Positions 12,601-22,351 of a DNA stretch of 64,000 nucleotides are shown in pieces. The DNA is from Inia geoffrensis. Taxonomy: Eukaryota; Chordata; Mammalia; Artiodactyla; Iniidae. The position numbers and the translations under genes were made by a program. The DNA is taken from contig CM070913.1 of assembly GCA_036417435.1 (NCBI GenBank), forward strand, positions 7,721,680-7,785,679, given 5' to 3'. Every line of letters begins with the position of its first letter. Positions within the stretch are counted from its first letter, which is position 1. The notes under the pieces were generated by a model. That model worked only from the letters and a program-made list of their open reading frames with translations. It made no database searches and was not told the DNA's origin.

Positions 12601-15600
12601 GGCCTCTCCTGACATCAGCCTGAGGGACCGCCGGGGCTCACTGCCTCTGGAGCCTCTGTCTTCTGGAAACACGGGCAGCACAGAGACAGATACACGGAGC
12701 AGAGGAGGGACTGAACTCGCCAGAGACCCCTCTGCTGTTTCTCCCACAGACAGGCAGCCACGCCCACCGAGTCAGGGCAGAGGGTCTGAAACGGTGAGAG
12801 CGCTGTCACCACTTAGAGCTGGACAGTGAACTCCTCAGAGGCGAGCCTGTGGCTCTGATCCCGCACCTGGAACCCAGGGCTCCCACTGTGAGAGGGGAGG
12901 GTGTCCATCCCGAGCGTCAGTGGTGCAGGGCCCGACCTGGAGCCCAAACTTGGGGTGATCCTGAGATCTTCAGAGCTCCTGGCTGAGGCTACACCACAGC
13001 CGCCGCCCCATTTTCCTTCTTCTAAATCTCTTTTGAGGGATTTTTGCATTAGAGTGTTAACAGAATAAATCTAAAATACCTGTAGGAGTGACTGAATGAT
13101 CTCAGGGCACAAGAGGTGAACTCGGGGCGTTCTGGCGGCAGAATGAGGGAGTAGGGGAACGGGATGGCAGGGCTGAGGTCAGTGGGACCCGAGAGGCAGG
13201 GAGACCCAGACTTGGAGCCGCAGGAGGGTGACCAGGGAGGAGCAAAGGCGCCTCAGCGGGGTGGGAGAGGAGGACAGGGTTCTGGCAGGACTGGTCCAAA
13301 TGGAGCTGTCACCAGAGAATACGTCTGCTTTTTACCTAGATACTCCTTTAAATCTTATCTTCTAAAGCTGAAGTTCATTGCACAAACTTGTTTTGATTTC
13401 AAAACTTGGGGCTTTATGACCTTCACCACTGGGAAGCAAGGTCCCAGCGATAAAGGGAAGGAAGAATTCCAGGCTTGGCCTCCTCCTGAATCAGCGCCAC
13501 AGGCTACTGTGCATTTGGGGACAAAAGTTCAACACGTGAAAAGTCAAGAACGAGGGCCATTTCAAGGACAGGGCAGGAACTTTTCAATTCCTGTGTACTA
13601 TGCTCCTGTAGCTGCCGGAACCAAGTGCCACGGGGCCGGGTGGCTTAGGACAACAGGAGTTCAAAGGCTCACAGTTCTGCAGTTAGAACTCAAGGTGTCA
13701 GCAGGGCCACACCCCCTCCGAAGGCTCCAGGGGAGGGTCCTTCCTGCTCTTCCCTGGTGGGGGCGGGGGGTGTTCCTTGGCTCCTGTGCCCTTCTCCTGG
13801 GTGTATCCCTGCCTCTTCTAAGAAGGACTAGGCAGTGGCTTTGGGGACCACCTCAGACAGTAAGACCTGATTTTAACTAATTACATCTGCAAAGGTCCTC
13901 CTTCCAAGTAAGGTCACATTCTGAGGTTCCAGGAGGACATGGATTTGGGGCCATTATCTGACCCAGTACACTCTGTTAGCCTCTTGTCACTAATATTCTC
14001 TTACTTGCTTTCTTAATAATTATCATCTGACTCACCTGAACATGAGCCGCATGACAACTGGGACTTGGTCTTCCTATGTCCCAGGTCCCCAAGAGCCTAA
14101 GCTGTGCCTGTCACAGAACAAGACCAGGTCCAGCCAGTATTTACTGAATAATTACATGCATAGTCTTGAAGGACACCAAGAGTAGTTGATTTTCACTAAT
14201 GTAACTAGTTCTACTTCAACGCTGTGTAGAAAATTCAGAATCTGTCTAATAAAACTATTCCAGCTGTAAACCTGAATAATGGAAAAAGTGAATGTCAAAT
14301 TTGGGCAGACTTTTCCCTCCTGACAGTCCCCCCAAAACCCCCATGTGGACCTCTGTTCACTGATCTGCCTGCTGGGAGTCCTTTGCTCCTCTCCAGCCTC
14401 CCAGCTCTTCATCAGCAAAGCCATGCCAGCTGCTCCAGGCTCACAGGGAACCCCTCTGCATCCCACGGGGTCCACAGCCTGCACCTCACAATTCACAGCA
14501 TCCTCACCAACTGCCGCCCCCCTTCCTCCCTGAGAGATTGCAGGCTTGCTCTTGTCCCCTGACGTCCTCAACTTCACTGTGATGGGTCTGACTGACATAT
14601 TTACACATTTTGCTCAGTCATCACTGTCTGTTTTCAAACTGAACACACTTTTCTTTTTTTATTCTGTAAAATGCTTAGTAATTCTCTAATATCACTGTTA
14701 CCTGAAAACTGGGTTCACCTCTTGGTGGGTGTCGAGCCAAAAGACACAACCAAGACAAAGAGTGGGAGAAGGAAGGATTTATCACTTGCAGCAAGTAACG
14801 AGAACATCAGGGATATTTCCCAAAGCAGTGTCCCCCCAAACAGCAAATTGGGAAAGTTTTAAGCTAAGGGAATATGCATATTCATGAAGGGGCTTCAGCA
14901 TAGAATTGGGGCAAAGGTCACCAGAGTCCAAGTTTTAGTTGACTGAGGTCACGAGGGTCAGAAAAGGTCAACATTATCACCCCTGAGGTTCCAGTTGGTC
15001 TCGGGGTTGAGCCTTCAGGCTAATCTTTATCACTGAAACAGAACTGGGAGTCTTTACAACTGATTTATTATCTTCACTCTTTTTACTTCTCTTGCTTGAT
15101 GACAGTCATTTGTTCCCACCTCCTTTTGTTCCCTTAAGATCATTAATTACCTAGGCCTGTTCAAGGGCAAGCATGGTGGCCAGGCTTAGATCCCAAAATG
15201 GCTTAGGCTAAAACGGCTTCTCTTCTGTCAAAAAGCTGCATCTGGTTCTTTTCCTCCAGGGACCCCTTACCCTATGTGCTCACTTCTCCACCATTTCCTC
15301 TATTCTCTTTCCTAGGACTGCTACTACAGCTGGAGTCTTTCAATCTCTCAGATGTCCTCCAGCTCTCTTCTCTTTTCTTTTTTTCCTTTTATCTCTGTGC
15401 TCCACTTCCTGGGTGAATTCCTCAGTCCTGCTGTCCGGCTCATTCATTCTCTCTTTGGCTGTGGCCAGCTGGCATTAACATCCTCTACTGAGTTACTGCA
15501 CTGACTAGTTTCCTTTTTCAGGGTTGCTAGTTGGTTGTGCTTCCTATCCATCTGTTCTTGACTCATATGTGCCCACTTGTTTTATAATTTATTCTTAGTC

Positions 15601-18600
15601 TTTCATTTATGTCTTGAAGATTTTAAATGTACTTTGTATCCATTTTAAAGCATGTTCTACTGTTTGCATTTCAGTGCCAGTAAATTCACTTCCCAGTTAA
15701 TTTTGTGGATTATCTTTCTCATTGTTAGTGGTTGCTCACCTACTACAGAATGTTGTATGTGACAAACAGTTCACCATTGCCTACCTCCTAGTTTTCACTA
15801 GATGTTAATTACTAAGGGTTAAGAATTCTAGTCTTATATGTAAGTGAAACTACTAGAAATAAAAAGGATAAAGAAAAAATCTCTATATACAAAGTATGCA
15901 AGGATGCAAGATGTGATTTTGGTAAGAAAAAAAGAAGTATAAGGTATGAAGATGTGTTTTTGTTAAGGGAAAAGGAGAAAAATTTTGTCCTAGTTTAGAG
16001 ATTATTTAATGGTTGTTTCATTTTTTTAAGGAGAATAAAGGACAAAAAAATAGGTATAAAAAGTTGGAGAAGAGAGAGTGAGAAAAAAACTCTTACGTTG
16101 TGTGGTCAAGCTGGCTAAAGTCAAATGAATTTATGATAAGATTTTTGTTTTTTAAAAAAAGATCTTTAATATCAACAGTGTGCCTATGCAAAACTAGAAT
16201 TCAACTTTCTTACTCTGTTAAAAGGACAAGGTTTTCTTGGATTATTGCAAAAGATTTTTCTTTACCTGTTGAATAATCTGCCTAGAAAACAAAGATTCTG
16301 CGCTTATCAAAATAATTTCCTGTGTTTCATGTTGTTTTAGTCAGCTCTTTGATTACTTAAGAAAACTGAGTCTTCTCAATATTAAAAGAACTAAAGTCTT
16401 TTTATAACTATGCAAATTTCTGAACATGCCTTTGAAATCTTTTAAGTCACTTTAGTTAGAGATAACTAAAAAAAAAAGAGATAACTAAGTATTGTTTCAG
16501 GGTGACTTGTGATCACATTGAATCAAGTGTCTTAAGCCTGTTGACATATTTGAGAACCTCCCAAAGTCAAATTTTAAATGAAGTCTTTTTGACCTAGAAC
16601 CAACTTTGGGATTTTTCCAGAGGGCCCCCAGAAAATATCAAAGATTTGTTCTCTCTCCTTATAAAAATAGTGATATGAAACTAATTAGGCTTATTTGATA
16701 TGTTAAGTTACATGAGAAGCACTGTCAAATAGAAGTGATGTTTAACTTAGGTTATATTTGTATGGATATATGTTACTGATATAAGTATTTCAAAATTGCG
16801 TAAAAATTCCTGGAAATTTGTCAGTGTCCTTACTGTCCATATAATCATCATAATTCCAATTTTTATCTTAAAATGATGTATGCCTTAGAAATAATCAAAT
16901 TTCCTTGTCCACTGAGTCATTCTGTAAAATGGACTCTCACATATCTTGAACCATGGCTATTTAAAGTCTTTTGTCACATTCACAAAGAGCTATAGTTTTA
17001 TTCTGATCATTCTCTGAAAACATTTATAATCAGCTACAGGCAAGAAGCACCATGATGACATTACTTGAATTAATTTTGAGACCATGCCACTGGACTGAGC
17101 AAGGATTTCCAGAACTAACGGAAAAGCTGATGGATTCATAAAACTTCTAACCCAAGATTTAGCAAAACAAAAAACATTATATGGGACTGAATGAACTGAT
17201 GAGAATTATTGCAATTTTTATGACTTTTTGTTTGAAATATTGCTAGTTCTTTAATGTTTTGTTTCCAGGTTTAAGGAAAACTTCTTTTCTCTTAAGCTAT
17301 CTGTAACTTATAGTAATCTGATAAATTGTATCTTTGTAAACAGAATTGAAACATTTATGTTTTTCTCCCTCATACCTCCAGTACTCATAAACTCTGAGTG
17401 CTCTTATTTTCATGACACTGTAGTTCATATATATATATATACACATACATATATATGCACAAATGCATAAGTTAAATAAGAATCTTTTCTCTGTATAACA
17501 AGACTAAATTGAAAACATTGGTCTATTACCAGGGTCTTGGCTAGGATGCCATATTTGAGAATGATAGGCATAGAATCAGATGTGAAGAGAAGTTTTAAGG
17601 AACTAAAGTTGACTTTACTGAGCCAATAAAGCTTCCTGAAAAGACAGCCTGGTGCCTTTGTTACAGAGTTCCTACTCTTACAGGTGAGTAAGTAAGGTCA
17701 CTTTCTGGCAGACCCAGGAATCTTTATAGGTATACTGGAGACCTCAAGAAGAAGGGAATTCACCTAAATCTTGGTTATTGCAGGTGAAGTCTGATGGTGA
17801 CACTTGGCTTGGCTTCCTGCCCTTGAGAAGCTTTTACAAGTCTAATCTGAGATTCCTTTTGAAAGTTCCAGTAAAGCGGACTTAAGAGCTGATATGATCA
17901 AGCACTACTCTTGCAGCACTTCTGCAAATAATCAGGCCAAGTGTAATGAGACTAGACTCTTTACCAATTAGTCTTGCTGTGATTATATTTGATAGGAATG
18001 GAAGTGACTGTCGAGAGAACGTTATGTTACAATAAAAAAACTACAGTACATCCATTATCAGATCTAAGCCCTATTTGCTCTCTTTGAGGTTTTGTTATCT
18101 ACTGGTAAACTGGACCCTGAACTCTGCTAGTTTCCTCCAATATCTGGCTACAACTCTTTAAACTAACATTTCTAATTTTCTCCTACCCTGCTAACTTGGA
18201 GTCACTAAGAACTATAGCTGCCCTTTTCCTCAAGCCCTACAAACTGGAGCTGATATAAACTACAGAGAAATCACCACGATGAATCACATATGGACAACTT
18301 GCTTGACTGCTGCTGGGTGAGCCACTCGGAAAGTTCACCAGAACGCCCAACACCATCCCAGAGTCATTCAAACTACAAACCAGGAAATTTGTCAGAATTG
18401 CCCTCACTCCACCATCTAAAGATGCTTTGAGCCCAACAGCCAGAGGTTTTCTTGATTGACTGTCCTCTGGACTCAAAAACAGAATTTGTAGTTTGTTTTA
18501 ATCATTAACCTTTATTTTTGTTTCCTTAGAAATGCTTCGTATTAAATAGCTCATTGCTTGCACCATAGAGAGCCCTAAATGAGATACAAGTAGATCAGTG

Positions 18601-19379
18601 GTTGCTTAGGAATGGGGCAGGAATAGGGGAACAGGAAAGTAATTCTAAGGAGTATAGGACTTCTTTTTGAGGTGATGAAAACATCCTAAAATAAACTGTG
18701 GTGATGGTCACATATATCTGTGAATATATTAAAAATTATTGAATTACATGTTTTAAAAATGCAGATTCCTAGTCCTCCACCTCAAAACTATTCACACTAA
18801 TGTTCTGTGGGGGGTGGGGGCAGCAGGAAGCAGAGTTCAGAGTTCAGAGTTCAGTGAGGAAGGGCAGCAAACTGTACCTGGGTGTGTAGAGTTCTCCACA
18901 TCACCCTCTAAGCGGTACTTGGACTTTTGCATTCAGCAGCTGGAAGTTGTGCTCTGTGGTTTTGATAAGAATATTGCTTTTCGTGGGAAGAAAAGATGAG
19001 TATGGAGAAGTGTGCTGTTGACCATCTAGGTCACCCCACCTGCCTGGGCCTTGTGTCAGCACCCCAGACCCCAGCATTCACTGAGGGGACCTGGCTTCCA
19101 GGTACTGTGTAAGATGCTTGAAAATAATGCCATTTAATTATTTGTTGGAACGTACAGCCATCCAAAGCGTGCCGATAAACTACTCTCAAATGCCGCGTCG
19201 CTCAGGCTGAGACAGGCAGCACCCGAGAACATGTCTAAGTGCAGGTGGGGATCTGCTCCGCAACCTGCCTCACAGGCATGGCACACGCACCGTTAGGCAA
19301 GCGGAAGGCTAGCACGCTGCTCCCCTGGACCCTGAGCGGTGGAGGGTCTACTCACCATCCTTCCTACTTTGGGATCCAT
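3592..19379 (-). CDS. CNDP1: Carnosine dipeptidase 1 (serum carnosinase), 5' part: exons 1-5, gene continues beyond left edge
   Basis: Secreted M20-family zinc dipeptidase that hydrolyses carnosine and related Xaa-His dipeptides. Five exons join in frame: 19379-19356, 7956-7831, 5251-5102, 4536-4374 and 3680-3592, coding residues 1-8, 9-50, 51-100, 101-155 and 155-184. I see a hydrophobic N-terminal signal peptide with a leucine run (about residues 12-19), the M20 lid/N-terminal helices, the first metal motif YGHLDVQP (His131, Asp133) and the second motif with the bridging Asp164 in TTDNKGP. All exon edges carry AG acceptors and GT donors, and exon sizes 163 and 89 nt equal those of the neighbouring paralogue. 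No stop or frameshift is visible. The known human protein is about 507 residues, so roughly two thirds (EE motif, dimerisation domain, C-terminal His) lies left of position 1. Identity is from recognition of the protein sequence, not a search. Confidence 0.95.
4374..4536 (-). CDS. CNDP1: CNDP1 coding exon 4 (first metal-binding motif, residues 101-155)
   Basis: 163 nt starting [11 protein letters not shown] and ending in TEVDG with a split glycine codon. It contains the M20 signature [10 protein letters not shown] with the zinc ligand His131. The acceptor is CTGCAG and the donor is GTCAGT. The same exon in CNDP2 (31265-31427) is also exactly 163 nt, which supports both the boundaries and the duplication origin of the two genes. 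Confidence 0.95.
5102..5251 (-). CDS. CNDP1: CNDP1 coding exon 3 (residues 51-100)
   Basis: Fifty codons in phase 0, starting [10 protein letters not shown] and ending VDAGFQQ. The acceptor is CTTCCAG; the donor is GTGCTG, a weak match to the GTAAGT consensus but the only one that joins in frame to exon 4. It codes the N-terminal helical part of the catalytic domain. Two cysteine/leucine changes near VQPVLCFRQ differ from the human VQPVPRFRQ as I remember it. Confidence 0.94.
5252..7830. other. CNDP1 intron 2
   Basis: Intron between exons 3 and 2; mostly unique sequence with a MIR-like fragment near 5770-5910. No exon or RNA gene recognised. Confidence 0.7.
7831..7956 (-). CDS. CNDP1: CNDP1 coding exon 2 (signal peptide, residues 9-50)
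   Basis: Forty-two codons, phase 0 at both ends, with acceptor CACAG before 7956 and donor GTGAGA after 7831. It encodes the hydrophobic core of the signal peptide ([14 protein letters not shown]) and the first mature residues ending [10 protein letters not shown], which is nearly identical to human carnosinase 1. The leucine stretch is coded CTG-TTG-CTG-CTG, the position of the polymorphic leucine repeat known in humans. Here there are four consecutive leucines and one codon interrupts the CTG run. Confidence 0.95.
8945..9850 (+). mobile_element. LINE-1 3'-end fragment
   Basis: Shows the standard L1 3' succession: multiplexed AACTCAATAAGAAAAGACAA-like text, the ATTTCTCCAAGGAAAACATA and GGGGATGTAAAATGG landmarks, and the CACAATGGAATATGACTCAG segment, ending A/T-rich. 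Many mutations indicate an old copy. Confidence 0.8.
10246..10589 (+). mobile_element. CHR-family SINE (long CHR-1-like form)
   Basis: Begins GGGCTTCCCTGGTGGTGCAG, contains repeated CAACTACTGAGCC units and ends in an AATAAA-rich tail. The 14-bp duplication AAAAAATTATTTGG flanks it at 10232-10245 and 10590-10603. Confidence 0.9.
13595..13975 (-). mobile_element. MaLR (MLT1-like) LTR
   Basis: Reverse complement of the MLT1 LTR: GGGTGGCTTAGGACAACAG, then ACAGTTCTGCAG, the GTGTCAGCAGGGCCA block and the CACATTCTGAGGTTCCAGG end. Non-coding and old. Confidence 0.7.
14712..15265 (-). mobile_element. Probable solo endogenous-retrovirus LTR
   Basis: Read on the minus strand it has retroviral LTR style: a proline/lysine-free U3, an AATAAA-like ATAAATCCTTCC, a TTGGCTCGACACCCACCAAG end and no internal genes beside it. 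Boundaries and family are uncertain. Confidence 0.5.
15280..18540. other. AT-rich, ORF-poor intronic stretch
   Basis: More than 3 kb without any open frame above 60 codons except one at the right end. Composition and the neighbouring LTR suggest decayed retroelement DNA, but I cannot name a family. A TA/CA microsatellite lies at 17426-17456. Confidence 0.5.
17426..17456 (+). repeat. (TA)n/(CA)n microsatellite
   Basis: Run of TA dinucleotides with interspersed CA. Confidence 0.8.
18560..18760 (+). mobile_element. LINE-1 3'-end fragment
   Basis: Contains AGATCAGTGGTTGCTTAGGA and the GTGGTGATGGTCACATAT landmark of L1 3' ends. Confidence 0.7.
19356..19379 (-). CDS. CNDP1: CNDP1 coding exon 1 (start codon, residues 1-8)
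   Basis: Eight codons reading MDPKVGRM, followed directly by a consensus donor GTGAGT (19355-19350). The human protein is known to begin MDPKLGRM, so this tiny exon is the start even though it is far (11.4 kb) from exon 2. The first ATG has C at -3 and G at +4. A second in-frame ATG is the last codon of the exon and has A at -3. The upstream 69 bases are open in frame, so no upstream stop fixes the start. The 5' UTR and transcription start are not resolved. Confidence 0.88.
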
Positions 19380-21709
19380 TGGGCGGCAGTTCTGTGGTCT
19401 CAGCAATTCCCCAGGACCTCGAAGGAAAGTGGAAGAGGAGGTCTCACCAAGGCCCTCAGCTGGTCACATTAAACATCTCCCCACGAGGTGCCTGTCTGCG
19501 TCCTCCCCATTCCCGCAGAGGGAAGACAAGGCTGGAATAGTGGACCTATTCACATTCGGAAAACAAAGCTGCTTCAGAGAAATGCATTCAACTCTCCAGC
19601 AGAGAGAGAGACAATGCGTATCTCATGCACAGACATGGGATGAGGCAGTGGCCCGGAAGTCATCTGATGTTACTGAAGGCCAGTGAGGCCAGCCCAGGGG
19701 CTTTGCCTGGCATGTGTGGACGGTGTCACCTTTGGCAGGGAGGAGGTGCACATGTCCGAGGCCGGCAGACCTAAGGGAGGCCACGTGAACACACGCTGTT
19801 ACCTTTGGCAGGTGACACCTCGGCCCTGCGCTGGCACTGACGCTAGAACGCGTCAGCATGACAGGCTGGGTGTCAGTCTGCTCCAGCTGCCATAGTGAAG
19901 GGTGGCAAAACGGGTGGCTTAAACAACAGAAATCTCTCCTCCCCTAGTTCTGGGCCGGGAAGTCCAAGATCAAGACGTTGGCAGGGTTGGTTCCTCCCTA
20001 AGGGTGGGGGGAGAATCTCTGCCTGGCCTCTCTCAGCTTCCAGGGGCTGCAGGTAATCGTCCGTGTTCCCTGTCTTGCAAACGCACGGCCCAGCCTCTGC
20101 CTTCGCCTTCACGTGGCCCTCTCTGGGTACATTCCTGTCCACACGTTCCCCCTTCATAAGGACACCAGTCATACTGGACTAGGGCCCACCCACATGACCT
20201 CTGCAAAGACCCCATCTCCAAATCCGGTCCCACTCTGAGGTACTGGGGGTTAGGATTTTAATATGGATTTTGAGGGGATGCAATTCAACCACTAACAGGC
20301 TGTGAGTCTCCAAAGCATTTAGTGTGCTGGGGAGACCTTTCAAATCACCCCAGGCCTGGGAGTCAGAGTTATCCCTGGGTGGGGTTAGTCCCTGGTCTCT
20401 CCCACATGAACGGCTGGGGCTATGGGACCAAATCCATTCAACGTCTGGGTCCCCATCCACACTGTTGACTCCCCAGTACGTCTTTCCTCTCCTGCAGCGA
20501 TAGAGATGTCATCCACTCATGTTTCCTGCCTCTTGTGCAGTTAGGAGTGGCTGTGTGACTACCTGAGAAAGATGCAAACTCTGGTTGGTGCCCAGAAGCG
20601 AGGAAGCCTGTCTTCCCCCATCCCTCCTTCCTACAGGCTGGGGAGGCAGGCTGGAGCAGAGGCCACGACCTTGACGTTGAAGCCGGGGAGCCCCGCCTGC
20701 CCGAGAAAACTGTCATCACCTTGAAGACTGTGTCGTCGCAGTCACAGCGGCCTCACTAATACATGTGGTTTAAGGGTCCTGACAGGTCTACCACCCTTTC
20801 CTGATGCCGTGGCCAAAAGGCAAGAGCAAAGGAACTACGACTTTCCCTTGGTCGCGCGGAGACGCTCAGCTTTCCTTCAGGTCGGGACTCCTCTCGGCTC
20901 CTTCTCTTCTGGGTCAAGAACGCAGCCCAGTAAGTTCCCTTTTTCTAAATAAGACCAGGCAGGGTGTTCTTGTTAGTAGTCAGCTTCCTGCCGTGGAGTA
21001 CACCATTCAGGGTCACAGTTGCGGAACGCCTCTCCTCCCACGGAACAGTGGGATGAATGCATTTCATGAGCACCGAGTAAAGCTTCTGCCCCTAACTTGA
21101 AACTAGAGTTAAAGTGCACTGACCCTGAGCAGGTAGCTCCAAGGACGTGGTCCCTGGAGGGCGCAGGGCGACTGGTACCAGGCTGTTTTTCTAGACAGGT
21201 CTCCCCGAGGCCTAGCAGCATGAGCGGTGAGGATGGAGGTAAGGAGGCTGCAGCTCACAACGCTGCTGAGGACACTGTGGAGGTGACTCCAGGGGCGAGG
21301 AGGACCCGGGCAGTGAAGGAGAGATCCAGGGGCTGAAAGCATGGCTTCCATTCCATCCCATTAAGTGTCAGGTGTGACAGGGCCCAACAAACAGCACCCC
21401 AGTCCCCCATGCCAGTCCCGGCCTATGAGTCAGCAAAGTAGACAAAACACAGACTTCACGATAAACAAGGGCCCAGTTCCTTTGGGGGAGTTTAGTGTGG
21501 CCTCCTCCATTAGCTGGGCTGGGGGACTCTGCTGTTTAAACCAGTCTGATGGGCTCCTCTGAGGCTTGGCAGCACCAGGAGTGGGGACAGGAGAGGAAGA
21601 GCGAGACGGGCACCGGCATTCTGAGCCCGGCCCTCAACCCCGCCAGCCCGCACCGCATACCTCACCGCGCACAGGCACGGGGCTGCGCAGAGAAAGGCGC
21701 ACAGGCAGC
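19380..21709. other. CNDP2-CNDP1 intergenic space and CNDP1 promoter region
   Basis: Only about 2.3 kb separate the CNDP2 poly(A) site from the CNDP1 start codon. It contains a MaLR LTR (19870-20297). No CpG island or clear TATA box is seen upstream of CNDP1 exon 1, which fits a tissue-restricted gene. Confidence 0.6.
19870..20297 (-). mobile_element. MaLR (MLT1A-like) LTR
   Basis: Reverse complement of MLT1A: GGGTGGCTTAAACAACAGAA, then AAGTCCAAGATCAAG, AAGGACACCAGTCATACTGG, and the ACTCTGAGGTACTGGGGGTT end. It lies about 0.5 kb upstream of the CNDP1 start. Confidence 0.8.
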
Positions 21710-22281
21710 AGCTCCTCCAGAGGCTCAGTTTTTATTTTTTATTTAGCAACTCAGACTGAGATCAGATAACCCTCCCAGTAGGTTTAGGTTTTGAGGGATC
21801 GTAGTAAAGAGAAGATGTGGAACACCAGTAACAGTTAAGGTCTTGAGAAAAGGACAGAATGTGCCCAATACAGCAGCGGACAGAAAGGATGGCCCTTGAG
21901 GCACCAGGTGCCCGCGACTCAATGCTCCAGGTGTGTGCGACCCTGGCTCTGGGGGCAGAGGTGGGACCAGGAAGCACCAAGGCCTCTCTTCAGCCCAGTA
22001 GACATCGACCAGAACTTTCTACAGAAGAACCTGTGCTTTTAGGCCTCGGATATTTTCTGGAGACACCACTGAGAATTCAGCTGTCACCCAGGGTCGTTTA
22101 CAAGCCCCCATGACCGAACATTGATCGCTGCCAGGATAGGTTAACGCCATCCTGAGACAGGTGGGTGGTCTCGCGTCCACAGCCGGAGGCCTGGAGAATC
22201 GGACGAGAGGGAAAGGAGAGAGACGCGCTTCTGCGTTCTGAGCGACGGGAAGAGCGCGAGGTGATGGGAGGAGGGCGGTGC
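21710..22281 (-). other. CNDP2: CNDP2 3' UTR (inferred)
   Basis: From the stop codon to just past paired poly(A) signals there are about 570 bases with no repeat I recognise. The end point is inferred from the signals; a longer form cannot be excluded. Confidence 0.6.
21731..21743 (-). terminator. Two overlapping AATAAA poly(A) signals for CNDP2
   Basis: On the minus strand AATAAA occurs at 21743-21738 and again at 21736-21731. A GT/CT-rich stretch follows on the minus strand at about 21700-21670, as expected downstream of a cleavage site. Confidence 0.65.
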
Positions 22282-22351
22282 TCAGTTCTTCAGCTGGGAC
22301 ACTTCGTACAGGTATGCAGCCAGCATCTTGGTGCCTTCAATGTAGTTGTGC
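22282..22351 (-). CDS. CNDP2: CNDP2 last coding exon (residues 453-475 and stop)
   Basis: 70 nt coding [20 protein letters not shown] then KN and TGA (22284-22282). Acceptor TGTCAG. It ends one residue different (Asn for Asp) from human as I recall it, at the same total length of 475. Confidence 0.96.

Larger units (their letters stand above)
7957..19355. other. CNDP1 intron 1 (11.4 kb)
   Basis: Holds an L1 3' fragment (8945-9850), a CHR SINE (10246-10589), a MaLR LTR (13595-13975), a probable solo LTR (14712-15265), an AT-rich ORF-poor stretch (15280-18540) and another L1 3' end (18560-18760). No additional exon recognised. Confidence 0.7.

Noticed and set aside
12016..12747. 243-codon minus-strand frame in CNDP1 intron 1
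   Set aside because: GC-rich intronic DNA with low-complexity Pro/Arg translation, no splice or homology support.
13164..13880. 238-codon plus-strand frame
   Set aside because: Runs into a MaLR LTR and has no coherent protein character.
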